64,000 nt of DNA, taken from NCBI GenBank assembly GCA_020724265.1, contig DYHH01000006.1, positions 105,692 through 169,691 on the forward strand, read 5' to 3'. The stretch's first letter is position 1, and the number at the start of each line of letters is the position of its first letter. Below are positions 17,436 through 26,124 of this stretch, piece by piece. The DNA is from Melioribacter roseus (GTDB lineage Bacteria; Bacteroidota; Ignavibacteria; Ignavibacteriales; Melioribacteraceae). A program made the translations under genes and the position numbers. The notes below the pieces were generated by a model that worked only from the letters and a program-made list of their open reading frames with translations, was not told where the DNA came from and did not search any database.

Positions 17436-19482
17436 TAACTAGTGAAACCACCGACATTAGTTTAATTAATATATTCAAAGAAGGACCGGATGTATCTTTG
17501 AAAGGATCACCAACTGTATCGCCCACAACTGCAGCTTTATGAGCATCCGAACCTTTAGTATACTTAAAACCGTCTATTTCAATTCCGCTTTCAATTAACT
17601 TTTTGGCATTATCCCAAGCACCACCTGCATTTGATTGAAATATCGCCATTAATACTCCACTGGCAGTTACACCGGCTAATAAACCTGCTAACATTTCTTT
17701 ACTAAAGAAACCGACAATAACAGGAACGCTTACTGCCATCAAGCCCGGTAAGATCATTTCACGTATTGCGGCTTTTGTAGAAATTTCAACACAGCGAGAA
17801 TATTCGGCTTTTGCAGTACCTTCACGCAAGCCTTTTATTTCTCGAAATTGTCGTCCAACTTCAATAATCATTTCTTTTGCTGCACGTCCAACAGCATCCA
17901 TCGCCATTGCCGAAAATAAAAACGGAAGCATTGCCCCAATCAATAAGCCACCCATAATTACAGGTTTTGAAATATCAATAATCAAGATTTCCGCCTGCTG
18001 CATATATGCTGAGAAAAGTGCTAAGGCTGTTAATGCCGCCGAACCAATTGCAAATCCTTTACCGATTGCAGCAGTAGTGTTACCGACTGCATCAAGTTTA
18101 TCTGTTCTTTCACGAACTTCTTTTGGTAATTCTGCCATTTCAGCAATTCCACCCGCATTATCGGAAATTGGTCCGTAAGCATCTACTGCGAGTTGTATTC
18201 CGGTTACCGATAACATACCTAATGCAGCTATAGCAATTCCATATAGATTTGCTAATTCGAATGAGATAACAATTCCAGCAGCAATTATAATAATTGGTAA
18301 TGCTGTGGATCTCATCCCAACACCAATACCTGAAATTATATTTGTTGCAGAACCGGTAATTGATTGATTGGCAATTCGTTTGACAGGATTTTTATCGGTT
18401 CCTGTATAATATTCAGTTATCAACCCTATTGAAGTTCCGGCAAACAAACCAATTAATGTAGCAAAGAAAATTCCATTACTAGTATATGTAAATCCTCCGA
18501 ATTCCCAAGAAGAGGGAAGAAGGGCATTAATAATAAAATATGAAGCAATTACCATCAAACCTGATGCACCAAACTCACCAATATTTAATGCCTTTTGAGG
18601 ATTACCACCTTCTTTTACTTTTACGAAGAAAGTACCTACAATAGAAAGTACAATACCTGCTCCTGCTAAAAAGAGGGGAAGCAGCACGGCTTCTAATCCA
18701 AGTTCCGGAACTTCCGGTGATGCAAATAATGCACCGAGAACCATTGTTCCTATTATTGCACCAACGTATGACTCGAAAAGGTCGGCACCCATTCCTGCAA
18801 CATCGCCAACATTATCGCCAACATTATCGGCAATAGTAGCAGGATTGCGAGGATCATCTTCTGGAATACCTTCATAAACTTTTCCTGCTAAGTCAGCACC
18901 AACATCTGCGGCTTTTGTATAAATACCACCACCAACCCTTGCAAAAAGTGCAATAGAAGATGCTCCTAATGAAAACCCGGAGAGAACGTTTATTACTTTA
19001 CCTAAATCCCAATCAAGATTACTATAAATAATAAAAAGAACACTTAAACCAAGTACGCCCAAACCAACTACATTCATTCCCATAATAGAACCGCCTGAGA
19101 AAGCAATGTTTAGTGCTGGACCTAAACCAGTTCTAGCAGCATTTGTTGTTCTAACATTTGCTTTGGTTGCGGCAATCATTCCGAGAAATCCAGCAAGAGC
19201 TGAAGAAAGAGCTCCAACTATAAATGATAAGGAAATTAACCAGGACGAGTCATCACGTCCGAAATTTGCATAGCCTAATAATATGGCAACATAAACAACA
19301 AAGATTGCAAGGATTTTATATTCTGTTCTTAAAAATGCAATTGCACCTTCTTTGATGTAATTGGAAATTTCAACCATCTTCTCGGTGCCAACAGGCTGCT
19401 TATTTATCCATGAATTTTTTGTATATGAGTAGAGAAGTGCTAATAGTCCAAGGACAGGAATTACGTAAATTAACGAGTCCAT
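17416..19482 (-). CDS. hppA: Membrane-bound ion-translocating pyrophosphatase
   Basis: 688 residues and about 16 membrane helices. It hydrolyses pyrophosphate and pumps H+ or Na+ across the inner membrane. The substrate-binding stretch [13 protein letters not shown], with [20 protein letters not shown] shortly after it, and the C-terminal [17 protein letters not shown] are fully conserved. The segment [18 protein letters not shown] has Ala where K+-independent enzymes have Lys, so I infer a K+-dependent type; ion specificity (H+ or Na+) cannot be settled by eye. It follows pth by 9 bp and ends the prs-rplY-pth-hppA gene string, whose first three products generate or depend on pyrophosphate-yielding metabolism and translation. 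Confidence 0.97.
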   Translation of the reverse strand: MDSLIYVIPVLGLLALLYSYTKNSWINKQPVGTEKMVEISNYIKEGAIAFLRTEYKILAIFVVYVAILLGYANFGRDDSSWLISLSFIVGALSSALAGFLGMIAATKANVRTTNAARTGLGPALNIAFSGGSIMGMNVVGLGVLGLSVLFIIYSNLDWDLGKVINVLSGFSLGASSIALFARVGGGIYTKAADVGADLAGKVYEGIPEDDPRNPATIADNVGDNVGDVAGMGADLFESYVGAIIGTMVLGALFASPEVPELGLEAVLLPLFLAGAGIVLSIVGTFFVKVKEGGNPQKALNIGEFGASGLMVIASYFIINALLPSSWEFGGFTYTSNGIFFATLIGLFAGTSIGLITEYYTGTDKNPVKRIANQSITGSATNIISGIGVGMRSTALPIIIIAAGIVISFELANLYGIAIAALGMLSVTGIQLAVDAYGPISDNAGGIAEMAELPKEVRERTDKLDAVGNTTAAIGKGFAIGSAALTALALFSAYMQQAEILIIDISKPVIMGGLLIGAMLPFLFSAMAMDAVGRAAKEMIIEVGRQFREIKGLREGTAKAEYSRCVEISTKAAIREMILPGLMAVSVPVIVGFFSKEMLAGLLAGVTASGVLMAIFQSNAGGAWDNAKKLIESGIEIDGFKYTKGSDAHKAAVVGDTVGDPFKDTSGPSLNILIKLMSVVSLVIAPLIK

Positions 19483-19491
19483 ATTTTTCTC

Positions 19492-20103
19492 CTAGTTTTC
19501 CTCTCTTTCGTGTGGGGGATTTTCTTTATTAAAATTTATCGAATATTTACTAAAGTGATCCGTCATACTTTTTAGACCACCGCTAATAAAATTTTCAATT
19601 AACTCTACAGCAAAGTCAAAATTTAATTTTAAGTTATTAAGTTCATCAAATGAAAATTTACTTAACACATAGTCAGCTTGGTAACCTTTATCAAAATCAG
19701 CACCAATACCAAACCTCAATCTTGGAAATTCATCAGATAGAAGATGATAAACAATAGATTCAAGACCATTATGACCGCCGGTGCCGCCGCTTTTACGAAT
19801 TCTCAATTTTCCTAGTTCCAGATTTATATCGTCAACTACAACCAAAAATTGATTTAAAGGTATTTCAAGTTTTTCAAGAACATCTAATGCTGCAAGACCG
19901 GAATTATTAACATAAGTAGTCGGTCTTATAATAATGAAATCATTCTTGTTAAGATTGCCCTCAGCAAAGTGGTAATCACTTTGTGATGCTTTATAGACAA
20001 GTTTATGTTTTTCAACAAACCTGTCTATAATGATAAACCCGGCGTTATGTTTCGTATTAACATATTTAGCGCCGGGATTTCCAATGCCTAATACAACATG
20101 CAA
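19492..20103 (-). CDS. pth: Peptidyl-tRNA hydrolase
   Basis: 203 residues; recycles tRNA by cutting the ester bond of peptidyl-tRNA that drops off ribosomes. Conserved motifs include LGIGNPGAKYVNTKHNAGF with the catalytic His (about residue 19), RPTTYVNNSG, VVVDDINLELGKLRIRKSGG and GGHNGLESI. The C-terminus is extended by a short charged tail. It starts 6 bp after rplY, an arrangement common in bacteria (prs-rplY-pth). Confidence 0.96.
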   Translation of the reverse strand: MHVVLGIGNPGAKYVNTKHNAGFIIIDRFVEKHKLVYKASQSDYHFAEGNLNKNDFIIIRPTTYVNNSGLAALDVLEKLEIPLNQFLVVVDDINLELGKLRIRKSGGTGGHNGLESIVYHLLSDEFPRLRFGIGADFDKGYQADYVLSKFSFDELNNLKLNFDFAVELIENFISGGLKSMTDHFSKYSINFNKENPPHEREEN

Positions 20104-20109
20104 TAAACT

Positions 20110-20763
20110 TTACTCGTTGGTTTCTTCTTCAGCTTTACCTTTTTTGATTACTTCCGGTTCAGCAGGTTCATCACTTTCAACTTCCTCTTCAACATGTTCT
20201 TCTTCAAGAATCTTAGGTGCAACAATTGAAAGCACTACAGATTTTTCCGGGTTCAATATTTTTATATCCTCAAAACTGAGATCTGCAACTGTTATTGTTT
20301 GTCCGAATTTCAAATTAGTAACATCAAATTCGAGATGTTCGGGGATGTGACGTGGTAAACACTCAATATGCAGTTTATGCAACACTTGTTGAAGAATTCC
20401 ACCATCCTTAACTCCTTGAGCCGTACCTCTAAGCATAAGCGGTATTTCTAATTCAAGAACTTCACCTCTAGTAATTCCTCTCAAATCAAAATGAACTACT
20501 TTATCTGTTACCGGGTCAAATTGAATTTCTTTAAGAATTGCCTCGTGCATTTCTTCCTTATGACCATCAATTTTTAATTGAATGAGATGACTTTCGGATG
20601 TAAACACAAGTGGATTAATATCATTTTCTTCAACAAGAATTGGAATTCCAACATTCCCTTTTATATAAAATACGCCGGGAACTTTACCATTCTTTCTTTG
20701 TTGATTCAAGGTTCCTTTTGTAGAAACCTCTCTCATTTTTGCTTTTAATGTAACTTCAGCCAT
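20110..20763 (-). CDS. rplY: 50S ribosomal protein L25/general stress protein Ctc
   Basis: 217 residues: an L25 5S-rRNA-binding domain at the N-terminus (about 1-95, with GKVPGVFYIKGN and HFDLRGITRGE), the C-terminal TL5 domain (about 96-185), and an acidic Glu-rich extension. This is the long Ctc form, not the short E. coli L25. It lies between prs and pth with spacings of 28 and 6 bp, so it is co-transcribed. Confidence 0.95.
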   Translation of the reverse strand: MAEVTLKAKMREVSTKGTLNQQRKNGKVPGVFYIKGNVGIPILVEENDINPLVFTSESHLIQLKIDGHKEEMHEAILKEIQFDPVTDKVVHFDLRGITRGEVLELEIPLMLRGTAQGVKDGGILQQVLHKLHIECLPRHIPEHLEFDVTNLKFGQTITVADLSFEDIKILNPEKSVVLSIVAPKILEEEHVEEEVESDEPAEPEVIKKGKAEEETNE

Positions 20764-20791
20764 TTTACTTTATCTCCGTGTAATAACTTTC

Positions 20792-21736
20792 TTAACTTTT
20801 ATCTATTTCAAATAGAGTACTAATAGATTCGTTTCTGTATGATCTAATTATTGCTTCAGCAAATAATTCAGAAACGGTTCTTACCACAATTTTTGTCGAA
20901 TTAACAGATTCTTTTAAAGGAATTGTATCACTCACATAAAGAGTTTCCAATTCAGAGTCTTCAATTCTTTTAACTGCATCACCCGAAAGCAATGGATGTG
21001 TAATAGTACCGTAAACTTTTTTTGCTCCATGCTTTTTAAGTGCTTCAATTGCCGAAACGAACGTTCCGCCTGTATCAATCAAATCATCAACGAGAAGAAC
21101 GTTTTTACCTTCAACATCACCAATGACATGCATAACTTCAGATAAATTGTGTTCCGGACGTCTTTTATCCAGAACAACAATGTGTGTATTTAACCTTCTA
21201 GCATAAGAGCGTGCTAACTTAATACCACCCATATCGGGTGAAACCATTAAAAGATCGTCACTAATATCTTTGAATACACTTGTAAAAATGGGTGATGCAT
21301 ACAAGTGATCAAACGGGATGTCAAAGAAACCTTGGATCTGAGCTGCGTGAAGATCCATTGTAATTATTCTATTAGCACCTGCTACGGTTAAAAGGTTAGC
21401 TACGAGTTTTGCAGTTATTGCAACTCGCGGCTGATCCTTTCTGTCTTGCCTAGCATAACCAAAATATGGAAGAACCGCAGTTACTCTTTTTGCGGATGCT
21501 CTGCTAGCCGCATCAATAAGTATTAACAACTCCATTAAATTTTCTGCAGGCGGTTGAGTTGACTGAACAACAAATACATCTCTACCACGAATATTTTCTT
21601 TATACTTAGCCCAAATTTCACCGTCGCTAAACCGTTTTAACTCTAAAGTGCCGAGAGGTAATCCGAGATAGTCGACAATTTTTTGTGCTAGTTCAGGGTT
21701 TGAGCTGCCGGAAAAAATGAGTGGAGTTGAATCCAC
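20792..21736 (-). CDS. prs: Ribose-phosphate pyrophosphokinase (PRPP synthetase)
   Basis: 314 residues; makes PRPP from ribose 5-phosphate and ATP for nucleotide, His and Trp synthesis. Key signatures: FSDGEIWAKYKENIRG, the flexible-loop YFGYARQDRK, the metal/ATP-binding MDLHAAQIQGFF, and the PRPP loop VLLVDDLIDTGGT. First gene of prs-rplY-pth-hppA with a consensus-like promoter about 40 nt upstream. The GAGGA ribosome site supports the start chosen. Confidence 0.97.
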   Translation of the reverse strand: MDSTPLIFSGSSNPELAQKIVDYLGLPLGTLELKRFSDGEIWAKYKENIRGRDVFVVQSTQPPAENLMELLILIDAASRASAKRVTAVLPYFGYARQDRKDQPRVAITAKLVANLLTVAGANRIITMDLHAAQIQGFFDIPFDHLYASPIFTSVFKDISDDLLMVSPDMGGIKLARSYARRLNTHIVVLDKRRPEHNLSEVMHVIGDVEGKNVLLVDDLIDTGGTFVSAIEALKKHGAKKVYGTITHPLLSGDAVKRIEDSELETLYVSDTIPLKESVNSTKIVVRTVSELFAEAIIRSYRNESISTLFEIDKS

Positions 21737-21772
21737 AATTTCCTCATCGTATTCTAAAATATACAGATTTCA

Positions 21773-21801
21773 AATATAGTTAAATACCTTAGGTATGTCA
21801 A
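21773..21801 (-). promoter_or_regulatory. prs promoter with a palindrome in its spacer
   Basis: Minus strand TTGACA (21801-21796), 17 nt, TATATT (21778-21773) followed by TG. The spacer carries the perfect inverted repeat ATACCT-T-AGGTAT (21784-21796), placed where a repressor would block polymerase. Confidence 0.65.
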
Positions 21802-21839
21802 ATAATGGTATTACAATAACTTATCTCAATTCTTATGGA

Positions 21840-22502
21840 TTATTTTCTCTTTTTAAATAAATAAAACAACACAATAAGTATGACAGTTAAAGTAGAGTAA
21901 TAGACCCAATCGGGTGTTTCTTTTAATCTAAATGGACGAAAAGAAGCGGTGATTTTTTTCCCCGTTCCTATCTCGGAAAGCGAATATTCCCAAGTGAGTT
22001 TATTCCTTGATTTCGAATTAGCGTTATGATCTAAAATATCACCCGGTAAATAATAAACAAGGGAAATCATGGAGTCATCACCTTTGAAACCGAATCCGGT
22101 TGCAAACGGAGGAATAAATTGCGAGAATATTTTTGTTCCTCCGGGTCCATCAATAAGATCAAAGTTTGCTCCCTTAAAAGCTTTTGTAAATTTAAGTGAA
22201 TCGAAGTTATTAAATTCGAATTGGACTTGAGCATGGATTGTTGAATCTTTATAATTTACGAATGTCTCTATTCTTTTCAGCATAATGTGATTCGAGGCAA
22301 ATTCACTATTTATACTGTCTTTATTAAAAATATGTAGTTTATTCAATAAGACTGAGTCCCGTTTATCCTCCCATTTTAGCCAATAATGAATGAACATTTC
22401 TCCGCTGCCGTCGGTTTTTATTGTAGTTATTTGTTTGTAGTTAAGACAGGATGAAAGAAAAAACGTAGTGACAATTAAAAGGAAGATTGTTTTTATCTTC
22501 AT
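21840..22502 (-). CDS. Putative lipoprotein with C-terminal membrane helix
   Basis: 220 residues. The N-terminus is a lipoprotein signal with lipobox LSSC (Cys19), followed by a motif ITTIKTDGSGEMFIHY that resembles the start of LppM-like domains, then a mainly beta region. The C-terminus has one membrane helix (about 196-214, VYYSTLTVILIVLFYLF) and a basic end KKRK. The combination predicts a protein held to a membrane at both ends. It stands alone between prs and the divergent FmdB-family gene. Function unknown; family resemblance is by eye only. Confidence 0.8.
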   Translation of the reverse strand: MKIKTIFLLIVTTFFLSSCLNYKQITTIKTDGSGEMFIHYWLKWEDKRDSVLLNKLHIFNKDSINSEFASNHIMLKRIETFVNYKDSTIHAQVQFEFNNFDSLKFTKAFKGANFDLIDGPGGTKIFSQFIPPFATGFGFKGDDSMISLVYYLPGDILDHNANSKSRNKLTWEYSLSEIGTGKKITASFRPFRLKETPDWVYYSTLTVILIVLFYLFKKRK

Positions 22503-22605
22503 AGAAGGCTATAAGATTTTTTGAAAAAATTCTTAAACAAAATAGTATTTTATTTTTTGGCTTCAAAGATATATTTTTACCCTCCAAAATTTACGGAGAT
22601 TTTAA

Positions 22606-22875
22606 ATGCCTACTTATGAGTATCGCTGTCTATCTTGCGGTAATTTATTTGAGTATCTTCAAAAAATTACCGACTCGCCAAAATACGAATGTGAAAAATG
22701 CGGGGGTCAATTAAAGAGGTTAATTAGCGGGGGATTAGGCCCGATATTCAAAGGGACCGGTTTTTATCAAACTGATTATAAAAACAGCAGCAAAGATAGT
22801 AAAAAAGAGAAAACTGAAGTAAAGAAGGAAACAAAAACCGAGTCTTCAAATAGTAAAAAAGACGGGCAGAGTTAA
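22606..22875 (+). CDS. FmdB-family zinc ribbon protein
   Basis: 89 residues starting MPTYEYRC, the hallmark of FmdB/CxxC regulatory proteins. Four Cys (C8, C11, C29, C32) form a zinc ribbon; the segment LKRLISGGLGPIFKGTGFYQTDY is also typical. The remaining ~35 residues are a Lys/Glu/Ser-rich disordered tail. The family is widespread but its role is uncertain (putative transcriptional regulator). A Shine-Dalgarno GGAG precedes the ATG. The 3' end overlaps the terminator of the convergent operon. Confidence 0.93.
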   Translation: MPTYEYRCLSCGNLFEYLQKITDSPKYECEKCGGQLKRLISGGLGPIFKGTGFYQTDYKNSSKDSKKEKTEVKKETKTESSNSKKDGQS

Positions 22876-22886
22876 ACTACTCTGCC
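22865..22886 (-). terminator. Terminator of the large envelope operon, inside the fmdB 3' end
   Basis: GGCAGAGT / ACTCTGCC stem with a 6-nt loop, 4 bp after the stop of the convergent gene; on the minus strand it is followed by GTC and then TTTTTT. It overlaps the stop codon of the FmdB gene, and on the plus strand has no T tract. Confidence 0.75.
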
Positions 22887-22890
22887 GCAA

Positions 22891-25800
22891 CTAAAAATCT
22901 ACACCAATAGAGAAATAATATCTTGGTTCTGAAAAAGAATCAATATTATATTTCCAAGCAATATCCATTCTCCAAAGGAAAATAAAATACATTCTAAAAC
23001 CAACGCCTGTGCCGATTAGCAAATCCTTGGTAACAGTATTTCCGTCTTCATTTTTCGTAAATAGTTGGAGGTTATTATTATCATTCCATGCAGAACCGAC
23101 ATCGATAAAAGCAGTTCCTAAAATATTTTGAAAAAACAACGGAAGCGGACCTGTTAATAAATATCTGATTAAGGGCATTCTCAGTTCAAGATTTAGTAAA
23201 GAGTATTTTGTACCAATTTGTTCGGCATAATTATAACCGCGCAGAGGTAAGCCCGGTGTAAAAAATGCGAAATCTTCGGGGTCTTCTATGGGAACTTCCC
23301 CGGTAGCAAATTCTCTATTAATCCAATTATCCGTACCACCTATGAAAAATCTTTGTGGATTTGCTCCACCGGAATATCCTCCGGATAATCGTATTGCAAA
23401 GTGGTTATCAAACCAAAATCTTAAATAAGTTCTGTAGTCCCAAAGCACTGAATAAAAACTTCTATTGGCATCCGTGAATCCCGGGTTACCGAAAAGAGTA
23501 AGTTTATATCTTGTTCCTTCAATAGGAGAAGTGTAGCCGTATAAAACATTGTCATGGACAAAGCTGAATGATGGAACAATGAAAGTGCGATTTTTTGATG
23601 GTTCGGTAAAATCATCTAAATTTTCAGATGAAGTGGAAAAAACACCCAAACTTCCATCAACCCTATAAAATCTACTCAATGGGTAACTTGCTGAAATAAT
23701 TCCGCCAAAATTTCTAAATCTAAATAGATCTGCACCCCCAGGTCTGGAAAGATAGACAAACCTTGCTGTATGAAATCCTTCAATACCGTAGTTTATTCTT
23801 TTGGGTAAATAGTAATAGGCAAGTCCGTAATCACTATTTTTCAAATCAATTTGTAAACTAGTGATTCCAATTATTCGATGATTACCAAGAACATCACTAA
23901 AAGTTAAAACTGTAGTTCCTAAAACTCCGTAAAGCGTGCTGTAACCTGCATTAGCATAAATTAAATCGGGAGAGAAATCTACTTTATATTTATTCATCAA
24001 GTAATTGCCATCCTCATCCAAGCGTTCGGAAAACATAGCTTGTCTATCTACTTTACCAGAAGAAGTATCTATTCCGGTAACAGATTCACCAAAAACAAAT
24101 CGAGAATAATCAACAATTTCCCCGCTTGTTGAATCATCTTTCACATATTGTCCGGTAATTATTTTTGTGCTGTCTTTTCCTTTAGTTAATAAGTTGTTTT
24201 CTTGTTCTTCAATTTGTGATTCGGTTGCAATTAATCGAGGTGTTACAAAAGGGTCGAAACTTCTACTATCGGATTTAATTAATTCCTTCATATAATTAGT
24301 ATACTGAAGTTCTTCAACGGGTTTCATTTCAAAGGGATTATTCAACATAAAAATATTATAACCGCTTTTATAAAGAGAATTCAAAACCAGCTTCTTTTTA
24401 TCTGAGGAAGTAGAAATAAGATTTATTCCGTTCAAGGAGTTAGTAAGAGGATGTGCAGGGAGATCGGCAACAGTCGATACGGTATCGGTATCATAAAGTA
24501 CAATTCGTTTTTTGAAAATATTTGTTATACCGTTTTTGTCGGAAAGAAATAAAATTTCTTTACCGTCGGGGGAATTTATTGCAGATGTTTCATCACTGTA
24601 TTCCCAATTAGTTAACCGGGTAATTTTATAATTGTCTATGTTGACCGAATATAGATCGAGCTGTTTATAATTATGGTAATAGATATCAAAATTTTCTGGA
24701 ACCACTGTTTGATCAGTAAATTGTCCTCTATCGGAAGAGAAGAAAACGTAATTTCCATCAACCGACCAATTTGGTTCGGAATCAGAGAAGATATCATTTG
24801 TAAGATTTACAAGTTCTTGTGTGTTTAAATCATAAATAAAAATATCTGACTGAAATGTATTAACACCAACAAATGCGATTTTAGTGCCATCTGGTGACCA
24901 GCTTACTGATTCAATGCCATTCATTGCAACCGGAATTTCAACCATTTCTTCTTCAACAGTATCGAAAGTGTATATTCTATCCCAACCGCTGCTCTTTAAT
25001 GAAAAGGCAATTCTGCGATTATCCGGTGCCCAACTGAGTGAAGGGAAAAGGATATTAAGTTCTTCGAAATTTTGTGTTCGACCGCTTTTGATAATCTTCT
25101 TAGTTATTTCACCTGTATTTGCATCCATAAGATAAATATCTAAATAAATATCCCGGTCGGATATTAATACAATTTTGTCGCCCTGAGGAGATAGTGCCGG
25201 ACTTGCATAGTAAAAACCGCCGTCTTTTTTGTGGTCCGTTAATCTTTTTGCAAATTCATCGGGATTTTTTCTATCGGCAATTTCAGGCCAATATTGTTTC
25301 TTAAAATAGTTTTTCCATCTTTCATTTAACTCTTCGAAATCCAAGCCGATAGATGCTTTAAGTCCTTCTTGCAAACTTCCTGTTGTTTGAGACTTGTGAA
25401 GGATTTCTCCGATTTTTTCCGGGCCATAAATTCGGGCAATATATGCTATAACAGATTGCCCCCCTCGATAACCCCAATAACCACTTAACCGATTAATATC
25501 AGGTAGATTTTCATTCATAATTGCATCACGAATAAACATATCGGTATTAGTTTCCCAACCACTTGCTTGATACTCTGCCATTCCCTCGTGGTACCAGTGT
25601 GGGAGTTGAAGTGTTATATTTTTTGCAATGATATTTTGAAGACTTCCTCCGTAGAGCATATCTTGCATAACTGCATGAACCAATTCGTGATGTATTACAT
25701 GCCTAAATTTTTTGTAAGAACCTTCAAAAGGGAAAACGACTCTATTTTTAAAAGGTTCTGTAAATCCTCCGACACCTTGTCCTAAGTAAGAACCTGTAGT

Positions 25801-26085
25801 ATTGGTTTCTTGAAAATCGTTATGCGAATTGTATATAATAAGTGTAATTCTGTTATTAACTAGGTAATCAAAATTCTTCTGGATTGATTCGATAGCATCT
25901 TCGGCTGCTTTTGCCGTAAACTCAGCAATTTTTTTCCCTTCCGAAGTGAAGTAAATATCAAAATGCTTACTCTGAATGAAGAACCACTCAAATTCTTTAT
26001 ATTGCACTTTGTTCTGACCAAATTGTGCAAGAAGATTTATAGTGAATAAAAGAAATATCACTAATATATTTTTTACATTTCTCAT
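22891..26085 (-). CDS. Fusion of zinc metallopeptidase, TolB-like propeller and Omp85-type barrel
   Basis: 1064 residues. A signal peptide (1-20) leads into a gluzincin-type peptidase domain with HELVH at 133-137 and a downstream WYHEGMAEY supplying the likely third zinc ligand and motif Glu. From about 290 to 620 there are repeated WD40/TolB-like strands (SPDGTKIAFVG, NWSVDGNYVFFSSDRG, NSPDGKEILFLSDKNG). The C-terminal ~350 residues look like a bacterial surface antigen (D15/BamA) barrel, with LRGYNYAEQIGTKYSLLNLE and TAFIDVGSAWND and a Phe terminus. This predicts an outer-membrane barrel with a periplasmic protease and propeller. It ends the long envelope operon. Substrate unknown. Confidence 0.85.
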   Translation of the reverse strand: MRNVKNILVIFLLFTINLLAQFGQNKVQYKEFEWFFIQSKHFDIYFTSEGKKIAEFTAKAAEDAIESIQKNFDYLVNNRITLIIYNSHNDFQETNTTGSYLGQGVGGFTEPFKNRVVFPFEGSYKKFRHVIHHELVHAVMQDMLYGGSLQNIIAKNITLQLPHWYHEGMAEYQASGWETNTDMFIRDAIMNENLPDINRLSGYWGYRGGQSVIAYIARIYGPEKIGEILHKSQTTGSLQEGLKASIGLDFEELNERWKNYFKKQYWPEIADRKNPDEFAKRLTDHKKDGGFYYASPALSPQGDKIVLISDRDIYLDIYLMDANTGEITKKIIKSGRTQNFEELNILFPSLSWAPDNRRIAFSLKSSGWDRIYTFDTVEEEMVEIPVAMNGIESVSWSPDGTKIAFVGVNTFQSDIFIYDLNTQELVNLTNDIFSDSEPNWSVDGNYVFFSSDRGQFTDQTVVPENFDIYYHNYKQLDLYSVNIDNYKITRLTNWEYSDETSAINSPDGKEILFLSDKNGITNIFKKRIVLYDTDTVSTVADLPAHPLTNSLNGINLISTSSDKKKLVLNSLYKSGYNIFMLNNPFEMKPVEELQYTNYMKELIKSDSRSFDPFVTPRLIATESQIEEQENNLLTKGKDSTKIITGQYVKDDSTSGEIVDYSRFVFGESVTGIDTSSGKVDRQAMFSERLDEDGNYLMNKYKVDFSPDLIYANAGYSTLYGVLGTTVLTFSDVLGNHRIIGITSLQIDLKNSDYGLAYYYLPKRINYGIEGFHTARFVYLSRPGGADLFRFRNFGGIISASYPLSRFYRVDGSLGVFSTSSENLDDFTEPSKNRTFIVPSFSFVHDNVLYGYTSPIEGTRYKLTLFGNPGFTDANRSFYSVLWDYRTYLRFWFDNHFAIRLSGGYSGGANPQRFFIGGTDNWINREFATGEVPIEDPEDFAFFTPGLPLRGYNYAEQIGTKYSLLNLELRMPLIRYLLTGPLPLFFQNILGTAFIDVGSAWNDNNNLQLFTKNEDGNTVTKDLLIGTGVGFRMYFIFLWRMDIAWKYNIDSFSEPRYYFSIGVDF

Positions 26086-26124
26086 ACTTTTCCTTTTTGA
26101 GAGTTAAAGATTATAAGATTTTTC

